From the NCBI RefSeq assembly GCF_902859625.1, contig NZ_CADIJX010000004.1, forward strand, positions 186,001 through 250,000: a DNA stretch of 64,000 nucleotides, given 5' to 3'. Every line of letters begins with the position of its first letter. The stretch's first letter is position 1. The notes under the pieces are model-generated. The model had not been told where the DNA came from, searched no databases, and was given only the letters and a program-made list of their open reading frames with translations. This stretch comes from Achromobacter pestifer (GTDB lineage Bacteria; Pseudomonadota; Gammaproteobacteria; Burkholderiales; Burkholderiaceae_B). The translations under genes and the position numbers were made by a program. Shown piece by piece: positions 18,315 through 27,803 of the stretch.

Positions 18315-19448
18315 TCAGAACGCCTTGGCCAACGCGGCGAAGAAGGCGTCGTCGTTGATCTCGACCCGTTTCTTGAAGCTGGGCTTGCCGCGCGCGCTCA
18401 GCACCACGGCCACCAGCTTGTGCGCCGGATTGATGTGGATGAACTGGCCATAGATGCCTTCAGCCTGGAAGGCGCCCGCCAGGGCGGGATCTTTCAGTTC
18501 CGGCACCCACCACATATAGCCGTAGGGAATCTCGGTGTCGCCAATGCGATAGGGTGAACCCGCCTGCGCCACCCAGTCGTCCGGCAACAGGCGTTCGCCG
18601 TCCAATTGTCCGCCTTCCAGCACGAATTGCCCGAACCGCGCGTAGTCCCGCAGTGTCGCGTTCATGCCGCTGCCCGAGATCGTCATGCCGCCGGTGCTCT
18701 CCGACCACCAGGTGGCGTCGGATTCCATGCCGATGCGCGACCACAGCCGCGATTGCAAGTAGGCAGCCAGCCGCTGGCCAGTCGCACCTTCCATCACCGC
18801 GCTCAGCAAATACGATTCGCCCGTGTTGTAGGCCCAAGCCTGGCCGGCGGGTTGCCGCGCCGGCAACTGCTTCATGAAGTCGCGAATGCCGCCCGCCTGC
18901 CAGCGGGTCTGGATGTCCAGCAACTGGCGACGCTCGGATGCCGGATCGCCATAATCTTCGTTCCAGCGCACGCCTGAACACATGCGCAGCATCTGGCGCA
19001 ACGAAACCTCGCGGTATACGCCGCCCAGATCCGCATAGTCGGTCACCGGATCATCTAGCGAATCGATCAGGCCTTCCTTCAGCGCCACGCCCACCAGCGT
19101 GGCCGCCACCGACTTGGCCAAGGAACACGAGTTCCAGCGCGTTTCGGGCACGATGCCGCGCTGGTAGGTCTCGAAGGCCACTTGCCCGTCCTTCAGCACC
19201 AGCAGGCCGGCCACGCCATTGGTCGCCAGGTAGTCATACAGGTCAAAGACACGTCCTTGATCTTCAATGCGCAACGTGGGCAGCCCGTCAGGGCGCAGGG
19301 GCAGATCACGCACCCGCTGGCCACGCGCCACGGTGTCGGACGCGAACCAACCTGGGTCTTGGGCCAAGGCCAGGGTGAGTTCGTCGGGAAGCAGGGTGCC
19401 GTCGTAGAACCGCATCAGGTGCGTCTTCAGGGCGGGGGTCATGGGCAT
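18315..19448 (-). CDS. SxxK serine hydrolase, NylB-like (class C beta-lactamase fold)
   Basis: This 377-residue serine hydrolase carries Ser109-Leu-Ala-Lys112 (SxxK) and Tyr207-Asn-Thr (YxN-like). It also has the segment WNEDYGDPASE, which resembles the 6-aminohexanoate-dimer hydrolase NylB around its substrate-selective Tyr170 (here Tyr166). No signal peptide is seen, so it should act in the cytoplasm on small amides, esters or D-peptides. It is 62 bases downstream of the dual ABC ATPase on the same strand and probably belongs to that operon, which suggests it cleaves the imported compound. Start choice is between ATG at 19448 and 19442. Esterase activity cannot be excluded. Confidence 0.86.
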   Translation of the reverse strand: MPMTPALKTHLMRFYDGTLLPDELTLALAQDPGWFASDTVARGQRVRDLPLRPDGLPTLRIEDQGRVFDLYDYLATNGVAGLLVLKDGQVAFETYQRGIVPETRWNSCSLAKSVAATLVGVALKEGLIDSLDDPVTDYADLGGVYREVSLRQMLRMCSGVRWNEDYGDPASERRQLLDIQTRWQAGGIRDFMKQLPARQPAGQAWAYNTGESYLLSAVMEGATGQRLAAYLQSRLWSRIGMESDATWWSESTGGMTISGSGMNATLRDYARFGQFVLEGGQLDGERLLPDDWVAQAGSPYRIGDTEIPYGYMWWVPELKDPALAGAFQAEGIYGQFIHINPAHKLVAVVLSARGKPSFKKRVEINDDAFFAALAKAF

Positions 19449-19509
19449 GGCAGGTTCCGGATGTGAATACGTGTAGCGTAGGGGCGGATGGCAGGCGAGA
19501 CGCAAGGCG

Positions 19510-21324
19510 TCAATCGTCCTGCATCACGAAGTGTCCTGGCGCGACCTCTCGATAGCGCCGTTGCGGCGGGGTGTAGCCGGGTGCACGCAGTGTGTGGCGG
19601 ATCTCGTCCTGCGCCAGGCTGCGCGGCTGAGCCGGCCGCGAATGCGGATCGGCCACTGGCACCGCATCCAGCAACCGCCGGGTGTAGGGATGCCGCGCGT
19701 CGTACAGCACCGCGGCCCGCGAACCAATCTCGACGATCTCGCCCATGTACATCACCGCCACGCGGTGGCTGACGCGCTCGACCACGGCCATGTCGTGCGA
19801 AATGAACAGATAGGCCAGCCCCATGTCCTGTTGCAGCTTGAGCATCAAATTGATGACTTGCGCCTTGATCGACACGTCCAGCGCGGAAACGGCCTCGTCG
19901 GCCACCAGCAACGAGGGGCCCAATGCCAGGCTGCGCGCGATGCAGATACGCTGCCGCTGCCCGCCCGAGAACTCCTGCGGATAGCGTTCGCCGGCGGCAC
20001 TGTCCAGCCCCACGCAGGCCAGCAATTCGGCAACACGGGCGCGCAACGCCTCGCCCTTGCAGACCTTGTTCACGATCAGCGGGCTGGCCACGGCCGCCGC
20101 GACGGTCTTGCGCGGATTCAGGCTGGAAAAAGGATCCTGGAACACCATCTGCACGTGGCGTGCCATGGCGCCACGGTCGCGGCGCGTGGCGGCGTGGATA
20201 TCCTGGCCATTGACCCGTACCTGGCCCGCTGTGGGTGTCAGCAGGTTCATGATGCTGCGGCCGATCGTGGACTTGCCGCACCCCGATTCGCCGACCAATG
20301 CCAGCGTTTCGCCCGGTTGCACGCTGAACGATACGTTCTCAACCGCGTGCACCATGCCGCGTTCCCGCGATAGCAATCCGGAGCCCATGCGGTAGCGCAT
20401 CGTCAGGCCCTGGACCTCCAGCGCTGGCGGCGCATTCACGCGCACGGTGTCCTCCGTCTGAGCGGCAGGTGTCTTGATGCCGGTCTGCCGGTCGATGGCC
20501 GGAAATGGCAAGGGACGCGCTTGGGCTTTCATGGCGCCCAAGCGCGGCACGGCGGCCAGCAAGGCCCGCGTGTAGGGTTCCGCCGGTGCGTCGAAAACGC
20601 GAGCCGTCTCACCCCATTCGATCTGCGCGCCGCCGCACATCACGACCATCCGATCCGCGACTTCCGCCACGACCCCCATGTCATGCGTGATGAACAGCAC
20701 CGACATGCCGTCTTCACGCTGCAATTCACGGATCAGGGCCAGGATCTGCGCCTGGATCGTCACGTCCAGCGCCGTGGTGGGTTCATCCGCAATCAGCAAC
20801 CGGGGCCGGCACGCCAACGCCATGGCGATCATGGCCCGCTGCCGCATGCCGCCCGACAGGTGGTGCGGATAATCCTTCAGCCGCGTCGCCGCGGCCGGGA
20901 TGCGCACCTTCTCAAGCAGACGCAGCGCCTCGGCCTGCGCGGCGGACCAGTCCAGCCCCCGATGCAGCATCAGCGATTCGGCCACCTGGAACCCGATGGT
21001 GCGCACGGGATTCAGGCTGGTCATCGGTTCCTGGAAGATCATCGCGATTTCCGCGCCACGGATCGTGCGCATCTCGCGCTCGGACAACTGCAACAAGTCG
21101 CGTTCGCCCAGCCGGACGCTGCCCGAGATTTGCGTGTCACGGGGATTGAGCAGCCGCATGATCGACATGGCGGTGACGCTCTTCCCCGATCCCGATTCCC
21201 CAACCACGGCCAATGTCTCGCGCTCGGCCACCTGGAAGTTCAGGCCGTCGACGACGGTCTTCCAACCGCCCGCGACGCGGAACCGGGCGCGCAGGTCGGC
21301 GACGCGAAGCACGGGCGCGTTCAC
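19510..21324 (-). CDS. Dual-ATPase peptide ABC transporter protein (DppD-DppF fusion type)
   Basis: Two complete ABC ATPase domains occur in one 604-residue chain. The first has GESGSGKS, the signature SGGMRQR and ADEPTTALD. The second has [15 protein letters not shown] and ADEAVSALD. Each is followed by the oligopeptide C-terminal extension ([24 protein letters not shown]). Such GsiA-like fusions energise dipeptide/oligopeptide importers. The GTG at 21324 overlaps the aldehyde dehydrogenase stop (GTGA). Matching permeases and binding protein are in the divergent operon at 26143-29653. A longer frame to 21933 lies inside the dehydrogenase gene and is not real. Confidence 0.93.
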   Translation of the reverse strand: MNAPVLRVADLRARFRVAGGWKTVVDGLNFQVAERETLAVVGESGSGKSVTAMSIMRLLNPRDTQISGSVRLGERDLLQLSEREMRTIRGAEIAMIFQEPMTSLNPVRTIGFQVAESLMLHRGLDWSAAQAEALRLLEKVRIPAAATRLKDYPHHLSGGMRQRAMIAMALACRPRLLIADEPTTALDVTIQAQILALIRELQREDGMSVLFITHDMGVVAEVADRMVVMCGGAQIEWGETARVFDAPAEPYTRALLAAVPRLGAMKAQARPLPFPAIDRQTGIKTPAAQTEDTVRVNAPPALEVQGLTMRYRMGSGLLSRERGMVHAVENVSFSVQPGETLALVGESGCGKSTIGRSIMNLLTPTAGQVRVNGQDIHAATRRDRGAMARHVQMVFQDPFSSLNPRKTVAAAVASPLIVNKVCKGEALRARVAELLACVGLDSAAGERYPQEFSGGQRQRICIARSLALGPSLLVADEAVSALDVSIKAQVINLMLKLQQDMGLAYLFISHDMAVVERVSHRVAVMYMGEIVEIGSRAAVLYDARHPYTRRLLDAVPVADPHSRPAQPRSLAQDEIRHTLRAPGYTPPQRRYREVAPGHFVMQDD

Positions 21325-22853
21325 GGGTTCAGCCCCATCGCGGACAGGCGCAGCCAGATCGTCTTGATCTGCTGATACTGCGCCATGGCCTCCAACCCTT
21401 TGTCGCGGGCCAGCGAGCCCGAGCGGCGGTAGCCGCCGAAGGGCGTCTTGATGTCGCCTTCCGTGAAACCGTTGACCGCGACCGTGCCGCACTCCAGGCG
21501 GCGGGCGAAGTACATGGCACGGTCGAGGTCGCGGGTGTAGACCGTCGCATGCAGACCGTAGTCGGTCCCGTTGGCGATGTGCAGCGCCTGGTCCATGCTG
21601 TCCACGGGCAACACGCCCAGAACCGGGCCGAATATCTCTTCGCGGGCAATGGTCATGTCGGGACGCAAGTCGGCGAACACCGTGGGGCCAAGATAGTGGC
21701 CGCGCGCGCCTGGCGTGGCGCCCGCCTCCAGAACGCGGCGCGCGCCTTCCTCCACGCCCTTGCTCACATACGACAAAACACGATTGCGCTGGCCAGCGGA
21801 GATCAGCGGCCCCATGTCGGTCGCCGGATTCAGGGGATCGCCAATCACGATCTGTTTGGTGCGGGCGATGATCTTCTCCACGTAGGCGTCCTGCCGCGAC
21901 CGCGCAACCAGCTGGCGCATATTGGCCGAGCAATTCTGGCCGCCGTTCCAGAACGCGGCCATGACGGCATTGTCGATCAGATCTTCGGTCAGGTCCGCAT
22001 CGTCGAGCACGATGAAGGGACTTTTCCCCCCCATCTCCAGCCCCACCGTTTTCAGGTTGCTGGTGCCCGCGTACTGAAGGAACAATCGCCCGACGTCGGT
22101 GGACCCGGTGAACGAAACGGAATCGATGTCCGGGTGCTGTCCGATCAGCCTGCCGGTGGTTTCGCCCGGCCCGGTCAGCACGTTCAGCACGCCTGCGGGT
22201 ATTCCTGCCTCAATCGCCAAGGCTGCCAGTGACAGGGCGGTCAACGACGTCTCTTCGGCCGGCTTGACGATGACGGAGCAGCCACTGGCCAGCGCCGGCG
22301 CCAGCTTCCACGTTGCCATCAGCAACGGAAAATTCCAGGGCAACACCGCGGCGACGACGCCAATGGGTTCGCGCACGACCATCGCGCAGTCTTCCTGACC
22401 GGTGGGCGCCACGTGACCATAGCTCTTGTCCACCAGCTCTCCGTACCACTGAAAGATGGCCGGCACTTCCTGCGTGATCTCGCGCAGGCAATCACGAATG
22501 GGCTTGCCGCTTTCCAGGCTTTCCATGACCGCCAACTTGACGCCGTCGCGCCGGATCAGCGCCGCCAGCTTCAGCAGCGCATCCTTGCGCGTTTCCGGCG
22601 CGCAACGCGACCAGGCCCCTGCCCGGAATGCCCGTCGCGCCGCCGCGACCGCGCGGTCCACGTCCTGCTGGCCGCAATGCGCCAGCGTGCTCAGCACCGC
22701 GTTGGTGGCGGGGTTGCTGGTCTCGATCAGCGCTCCGTTGTGGGATGCCGACCAGTCGCCGTCGATGAAGGCGCGGTCTGGCAAGCGCAGACTGGCGGCA
22801 AGACGCAGAAGTTCTGCATGGCTGGGAGTGGACAAGGCGGTATCGGACATCAT
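21321..22853 (-). CDS. NAD(P)-dependent aldehyde dehydrogenase (PuuC-like)
   Basis: The 510-residue protein has the aldehyde dehydrogenase landmarks: PWNFPLLMATWKLAPAL (cofactor site), FTGSTDVGR, GLEMGGKSP (catalytic Glu) and GGQNCSAN (catalytic Cys). It resembles the gamma-glutamyl-aminobutyraldehyde/omega-amino-aldehyde group. It lies 11 bases after an FAD oxidoreductase gene and overlaps the ABC ATPase gene, so it should oxidise the aldehyde left after amine oxidation. Two ATG codons are adjacent (22853 and 22850), both near GGAG. Confidence 0.94.
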   Translation of the reverse strand: MMSDTALSTPSHAELLRLAASLRLPDRAFIDGDWSASHNGALIETSNPATNAVLSTLAHCGQQDVDRAVAAARRAFRAGAWSRCAPETRKDALLKLAALIRRDGVKLAVMESLESGKPIRDCLREITQEVPAIFQWYGELVDKSYGHVAPTGQEDCAMVVREPIGVVAAVLPWNFPLLMATWKLAPALASGCSVIVKPAEETSLTALSLAALAIEAGIPAGVLNVLTGPGETTGRLIGQHPDIDSVSFTGSTDVGRLFLQYAGTSNLKTVGLEMGGKSPFIVLDDADLTEDLIDNAVMAAFWNGGQNCSANMRQLVARSRQDAYVEKIIARTKQIVIGDPLNPATDMGPLISAGQRNRVLSYVSKGVEEGARRVLEAGATPGARGHYLGPTVFADLRPDMTIAREEIFGPVLGVLPVDSMDQALHIANGTDYGLHATVYTRDLDRAMYFARRLECGTVAVNGFTEGDIKTPFGGYRRSGSLARDKGLEAMAQYQQIKTIWLRLSAMGLNP

Positions 22854-22864
22854 GGCTCCGGGTA

Positions 22865-24220
22865 TCAGATGGCGGCGTAGGGGCGCGAGTAGGCCCCCCG
22901 CAGAAAACGGTCGGCCGAAAACGGCGCCAGGTCGGTTTTAGGTTCCACGCCCCGGGCCAGGGAGGCAAGGGTGCTGCCCACTGCGGGCCCCAGCCCAAAG
23001 CCGTGGCCCGAAAAGCCGGTGGCGATGATCAACCCCGACGTCGGCCACGCCGCATCAATCACCGGCAACGCATCCGGCATGACGTCGATGTTCCCGGCCC
23101 AGGACTTCACGATCTCGACGGGCGGCATCCCGGCGAACAATTCCGCGAAACGCTTGCGGTTGTCGCGCACGCGATGGATGTTGGGCGCGATGTCAGGGTC
23201 GCGGGGCTTGATCGCCCAATCCGATCTCGGCACCGACAGCCGGGTATACAGGTCATTGACAAAGGGCTTGCCCAGCCGGAACGAGAAGCCCTTGTGGTTG
23301 CGTACCACTTCGCGCAGGAAATAGCGCGATGCACGCAAGGAGTCCAGAGTCAGATCGATATCCGTGCCGGCATCGGTCGCGATGATGCAGGAACCATCGG
23401 GACGCTGGCGCAGGCCAAGGCCGTATCCGACAAAGCAAGGCAGGCCCATGGCGGGCAAGGCCGCGGTCAGCGATACCGTGCTGCGCACGACTTTCTGGGG
23501 CAGCTGCACGCCCAGCCCCTGCAACAGGCGGAAGGTCTGCGCACCTGCCGCGCAAATGACGATGGGGGCCCGCACCGGGCCATGCTCGGTCAGCACCCCG
23601 CGCACGCTGCCACCCGCGGTATCCAGCGCACTGACGCCGCAATCTTCCAGCACGACCGCACCCGCTCGGATCGCTGCCCGGGCAAATGCCAGCGTCGCCA
23701 ACGTGGGTTCGGCCTGCCCATCCGATTCCGCGATGATGCCACCCTCGGTACGTGGGGACACCAGCGGAAATCGCGCCGCCACCTCATCGGCGCTGAGCAT
23801 CCTCGTATCGTCGACCCGGCCGCCCGCCTGGGTCAGCCATGCCTGGTAGGACTGGCGTTCGGCCTCATCCGCGCACAGGAACAGGCAACCGCTGCGCGTC
23901 CAGCCGGTCTCATGCCCCAGTTCAGCCCGCAACCCGGGCCACAACGACAAGGCTTGAGCCGCCAGCGGCAATTCCGCCGGATCGCGGTACAGCGAACGCA
24001 CGAAGCCCCAGTTGCGTCCGGACTGCTGCGACGCAATGCGGTTCTTCTCCAACAACACCACTTTCAGGTTGGCGCGGGCCAAGTACCACGCAGCGCTACA
24101 ACCCATGATGCCACCGCCAATGATGACGACGTCGGCCGTGGCGGGCAGCGGCTCGGTTCTGTCCAACAGGCGTGACACGGCGTCCGCCGGCGCATGCCGC
24201 AGCAGACTAAGCGGTGGCAT
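22865..24220 (-). CDS. FAD-dependent amine/amino-acid oxidoreductase (DAO family)
   Basis: The protein of about 451 residues has an N-terminal FAD-binding fold (DVVIIGGGIMGCSAAWYLAR, GxGxxG) followed by QQSGRNWGFVR and ends with GLIIATGFSGHGFGLGP, typical of glycine/D-amino-acid oxidases. It should oxidise a C-N bond and yield an imine. The 5' end overlaps ridA in another frame by 14 bases (start 24220) or 26 bases (start 24232); neither start has a clear ribosome site, so translational coupling is likely. It is followed directly by an aldehyde dehydrogenase gene. An open frame back to 24523 is a shadow of ridA. Confidence 0.88.
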   Translation of the reverse strand: MPPLSLLRHAPADAVSRLLDRTEPLPATADVVIIGGGIMGCSAAWYLARANLKVVLLEKNRIASQQSGRNWGFVRSLYRDPAELPLAAQALSLWPGLRAELGHETGWTRSGCLFLCADEAERQSYQAWLTQAGGRVDDTRMLSADEVAARFPLVSPRTEGGIIAESDGQAEPTLATLAFARAAIRAGAVVLEDCGVSALDTAGGSVRGVLTEHGPVRAPIVICAAGAQTFRLLQGLGVQLPQKVVRSTVSLTAALPAMGLPCFVGYGLGLRQRPDGSCIIATDAGTDIDLTLDSLRASRYFLREVVRNHKGFSFRLGKPFVNDLYTRLSVPRSDWAIKPRDPDIAPNIHRVRDNRKRFAELFAGMPPVEIVKSWAGNIDVMPDALPVIDAAWPTSGLIIATGFSGHGFGLGPAVGSTLASLARGVEPKTDLAPFSADRFLRGAYSRPYAAI

Positions 24221-24620
24221 CGACGATGGCATCCATATCGATCTCGACCCGGATAGCGGGATCGAACAGACCTGCCTGAACGGTGGTGCACGCGGGATCC
24301 ACACCCCGGAACGCCGCCGCGTACACGTCCATGACGGCGTCATAGTCTTCGACCCGGGCAATGTAGATGCGTACACGGACCACATCGCGCAATGTCGCGC
24401 CGGCCTGTCCCAACGCATGGCCGGCATTGCGGAAGATCTGTTCGGTCTGCGCCTGTGCGCCATCGGCCAGCACGTCCGCGACATAGTCGTAGCCGGTCGT
24501 GCCCGACAGGCGGATATGGCCATTCAGGGCAACGGCGCGCGCATAGCTGTAAGTGCGTTCATACTCACTGCCCGAATAGATGGCTTGCCGGCCTTGGTGT
24601 TGACGGGTGTTGTCGTTCAT
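24207..24620 (-). CDS. RidA-family protein (enamine/imine deaminase)
   Basis: This protein of about 137 residues matches the YjgF/YER057c/UK114 (RidA) family. It contains FRNAGHALGQAGATLRDVVR and RVEIDMDAIV near the C-terminus. RidA members hydrolyse enamine/imine intermediates to keto compounds and ammonia, which fits the flavoprotein encoded next. The Arg of canonical RidA active sites is plausibly the one in IRVEIDMDA. Three ATG codons are possible (24647, 24632, 24620); the last has AGGA 11 bases upstream. It is the first gene of the minus-strand operon. Confidence 0.88.
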   Translation of the reverse strand: MNDNTRQHQGRQAIYSGSEYERTYSYARAVALNGHIRLSGTTGYDYVADVLADGAQAQTEQIFRNAGHALGQAGATLRDVVRVRIYIARVEDYDAVMDVYAAAFRGVDPACTTVQAGLFDPAIRVEIDMDAIVDATA

Positions 24621-24963
24621 GTCGATGTTCATCCTGGAGTGCGTCATTGGCGAGCAGGATCGCGCAAAAGACGCCGCGCCGTCGATGTCAAAAAATCGAG
24701 GCCTGAATGCAATTAATAGAACGGCGCGCAGACGACGGACCTTGGCCGCCTGGCAGAACAGCGATTAAACGGTCATGGTTTTCCCGTAGCGCTTCGCGCT
24801 GCGTTCGGGTAAGCCCGGCCCCGGTGCAGATTATTGCGGTTTCGATTCGATTTATTCGACTCGACACTGCCGGAGACGTTGAGATTCAATCGGGTCATTC
24901 CGGGAACAGCCCGGCGCCGCGGCACAGAACCTGCGGCCTTCCAGATGACAGGGGAAACACAGC
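24621..24963. promoter_or_regulatory. Divergent regulatory region with a four-box TCGA dyad
   Basis: The region separates ridA (minus) from the D-amino-acid-dehydrogenase-like gene (plus) and holds no supported gene. At 24842-24864 four TCGA boxes are arranged as TCGA-N-TCGA-N5-TCGA-N-TCGA. The 23 bp are symmetric at 18 positions. This is a strong candidate operator, perhaps for the LysR at 29729 or another regulator. An AGGGGA ribosome site precedes the plus-strand gene. Confidence 0.6.
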
Positions 24964-26097
24964 ATGCACGTGGATTTTGCAATTGTCGGCGGTGGAGTCT
25001 CAGGCGCGGCGGCCGCCTACTTTCTTTCCCAAGCGGGAAAGGTGGCGCTGATCGAACAAGAGCCGCACTTTGGATTCCATAGCTCGGGACGCACGGCGGG
25101 CCAGTTCACGGTAGGCATTTCCGCCGACCAGATGCGCGCCATGGCGGCGGCCAGTCGCGAGTTCTTCGTAACGCCCCCGGCCGGCTTCTCCGAGCTGCCG
25201 TTGATCGAACGCCGGGGCAGCCTCACCCTTGGCCGGCATGACCAGAAATCCGTGCTGGACAAACTGCATGAACGCATCGGGCAGGCCAGTGGCCGCGCCG
25301 AATGGGTAGACCGGGAACAGGCCATGGCGCTGTTCCCGGCGCTGCTCGCCGGCAAGTTCGACCTTGGCGTCCATGAAACCGACGCGCAGGACATTGACGT
25401 CAATGCCCTGCTACAGGCTTATCTGAAAGGCGCCAAGCGCAATGGCGCCGTGCTGGCGACGAATGCGCCGGTGCAGGCTATTGAACGGCTTGAAGGAAAA
25501 TGGCGCATCCGCACGCACGAGGAGGACTACACGGCCGGCGTGCTGATCAACGCCTCGGGCGGCTGGGCCGACGCCATCGCCCGCATGGCGGGCGTGGCGC
25601 CCATCGGCATCACGCCGTACAAGCGCACGGCGTTCACCTTCCCGCTGCTGCCTGGCTCCGAAGGGGGCAACTGGCCGCACGTGTGCAACGCGGACTACCA
25701 GTGGTATGTGAAGCCGGAGCATGGCTGCTTCATGGGATCGCCCGCCGACGCGCAACCGGTCGCACCCGGAGAGGTCTACCCCGACGAGCTGGACGTGGCG
25801 CAAGGCATCTACAACATCGAACAGGAAACGTCGTTGCGCATTCCACGGCCCATCAGTGTCTGGGCGGGGGTGCGCAGTTACGTCCGCGACCGCAACCCGG
25901 TCTGCGGCGCGCACGCGGACAGCCCCGACTTCATCTGGTACGCGGCATTGGGCGGCTGCGGCGTGCTGACATCACCCGCCATGGGACAGGCCGTGGCGGC
26001 GCTTGCCCAGCGCCAGGCGCTGCCCGACGCGCTGCGCGCCCGAGACCTGACGGCTGCCGCATTGGCACCGGATCGCGCCACGCTCAAGTCCGCCTGA
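24964..26097 (+). CDS. FAD-dependent D-amino-acid dehydrogenase-like protein (DauA-like)
   Basis: The 377-residue flavoprotein begins MHVDFAIVGGGVSGAAAAYF (FAD-binding GxGxxG) followed by FGFHSSGRTAGQF. The C-terminal SVWAGVRSYVRDRNPVCGAH and ALGGCGVLTSPAMGQ resemble D-arginine dehydrogenase (DauA) of Pseudomonas. It probably oxidises a D-amino acid to the imino acid. It opens the plus-strand operon with a peptide importer and lies divergent to RidA, which would accelerate imine hydrolysis. The ATG at 24964 has AGGGGA eight bases upstream. Substrate is unproven. Confidence 0.88.
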   Translation: MHVDFAIVGGGVSGAAAAYFLSQAGKVALIEQEPHFGFHSSGRTAGQFTVGISADQMRAMAAASREFFVTPPAGFSELPLIERRGSLTLGRHDQKSVLDKLHERIGQASGRAEWVDREQAMALFPALLAGKFDLGVHETDAQDIDVNALLQAYLKGAKRNGAVLATNAPVQAIERLEGKWRIRTHEEDYTAGVLINASGGWADAIARMAGVAPIGITPYKRTAFTFPLLPGSEGGNWPHVCNADYQWYVKPEHGCFMGSPADAQPVAPGEVYPDELDVAQGIYNIEQETSLRIPRPISVWAGVRSYVRDRNPVCGAHADSPDFIWYAALGGCGVLTSPAMGQAVAALAQRQALPDALRARDLTAAALAPDRATLKSA

Positions 26098-26142
26098 ATC
26101 CAGCATCGGCAAACACATCACAAAACGGGGAAACGGAAAGCC

Positions 26143-27786
26143 ATGATCGACCACAAGATCTCCAAACGGAATTTCCTGAAATTGTCGGCTACTGCCGGCA
26201 CGCTGATGGTTGCGCCCACCTGGGCACAATCGGCCTCCACGCCGCCGTCCGCCCCGCGCGGGCAGGTGATCGCCGGCATCTCGCAAGAGCCCACGGTGTT
26301 CAATCCCTTGATGCCGGGCAGCGAAGTCGACCAGGGCGTCTGGTGGCAGTTGTTCAGCACCCTGTGGTTCATCGATGCGCAGGGCAACACCGTGGCCGAC
26401 CTGGCGCGCGAAGTCCCATCGATCGCCAATGGCGGGCTGTCGGCGGATGGCCTGGCCTGGAAGGTAAAGCTCAAGACCGGCGTCACTTGGCATGACGGCA
26501 AGCCGTTCACGGCGCGCGACGTGAAATACACGCTGGACCTGATCAACAACCCCGCGTTCCGGGCGCGCAATCGGGTGGGTCATTCGCTGGTGCGCGACAT
26601 CACCGTCGTGGCGGACGACGAGATCCACTGGCGCATGGAAAGCAGCTTCACTCCCTATATGTCGGTGCTGTCCCAAACCTTCCTGGTGCCCGAGCACGTG
26701 CTGGGCGCGGCGGCGGATCCCAATACCGCGCCCTACAACCAGACGCCAGTCGGGACCGGCCCCTTCCGTTGGGGCGCCCGCCGCGCCGGCGATCACATTC
26801 AGCTGGAACGCAATCCGGCCTACCACGGCCAGGGTCCCTATCTGTTGCGCGTCATCTTCAAGTACATCCCCGATCAGACGATGCTGTATACGCAGTTCCG
26901 CAGCGGCCAGATCGACTATCTGGGCTTGTCGGGCATCCAGCCCAGCTTCGAGCAGGAAGCGGCGAAACTGCGAGGCGCACGCATCATGCCGGTGCCCACC
27001 CCGTTCATCGAACACGTGGCACTGAACCTGGGCTTTGCACCCTTTGCCGACAAGTCCGTGCGCGAAGCCCTGTACCTGGGCATGAACAAGGAGGCGCGCA
27101 TCAAGGCCATCTATCAAGGACGGCCGCTGCCAACGGAATCCTATGTGCCCAAGGGGCATTGGGCCTATGACGACGCGCTGCCTGCCCACCGGTATGACCC
27201 ACAGGCTGCGCGCGCCTTGCTGGATGCCGCCGGCTGGATACCCGGCAGCGACGGCATCCGAGTGAAGAACGGCCAGCGTCTGGCATTCTCCAATTCCACG
27301 ACGGCGGGCGCGCAGGCGCGCGAACAGTCGCAACAGCTGCTGATGCAGGATTGGCGGCAGATTGGGGTGGAGATGACCATCGAGAACATGCCGGCCGCCG
27401 TCATCTGGGGCAACTTCTGGCAGAAATCGCAGTACCAATCTGTCATGGTGGCGTCCAATTTCCTGCAAGGCAGCGATCCCGACGTGACGGCGCGCTTCTC
27501 CAGCGGATCGATACCCGCCAAGGGGGGCAGCGGTCTGAATACCTACCAGTACCAGAATCCTGAAATGGACAAGCTGCTGGAGCAAGGCACGCGGGAATTC
27601 AACCTGGACGAACGCAAGCGCATCTATCGTCGGATCCAGGAAATCGTCAGAGGCGATCTGGTGCTTCTGCCCGTGTCCCAGACGGTCATCATCGAAGCCG
27701 TCAAGGAAAAACTGGTCGGCTACGAAAACAATATCAACAGCTCGTCCAACTGCTGGAACATGCGCAGTTGGTATTGGGCAAGCTGA
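26143..27786 (+). CDS. Peptide-type ABC transporter substrate-binding protein (SBP_bac_5)
   Basis: The 547-residue exported protein belongs to the DppA/OppA cluster. It starts with a Tat-like signal (SKRNFLKLSATAGTLMVAP, KR instead of RR) with cleavage near TWAQ. FKYIPDQTMLYTQFRSGQID and GHWAYD represent the conserved core. Such proteins bind peptides, but several members bind nickel, opines or other amides. It is followed by two permease genes; the cognate ATPase is probably the fused protein at 19510-21324 on the opposite strand. Confidence 0.93.
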   Translation: MIDHKISKRNFLKLSATAGTLMVAPTWAQSASTPPSAPRGQVIAGISQEPTVFNPLMPGSEVDQGVWWQLFSTLWFIDAQGNTVADLAREVPSIANGGLSADGLAWKVKLKTGVTWHDGKPFTARDVKYTLDLINNPAFRARNRVGHSLVRDITVVADDEIHWRMESSFTPYMSVLSQTFLVPEHVLGAAADPNTAPYNQTPVGTGPFRWGARRAGDHIQLERNPAYHGQGPYLLRVIFKYIPDQTMLYTQFRSGQIDYLGLSGIQPSFEQEAAKLRGARIMPVPTPFIEHVALNLGFAPFADKSVREALYLGMNKEARIKAIYQGRPLPTESYVPKGHWAYDDALPAHRYDPQAARALLDAAGWIPGSDGIRVKNGQRLAFSNSTTAGAQAREQSQQLLMQDWRQIGVEMTIENMPAAVIWGNFWQKSQYQSVMVASNFLQGSDPDVTARFSSGSIPAKGGSGLNTYQYQNPEMDKLLEQGTREFNLDERKRIYRRIQEIVRGDLVLLPVSQTVIIEAVKEKLVGYENNINSSSNCWNMRSWYWAS

Positions 27787-27803
27787 AGGGCCGGAGCCTC
27801 CTG

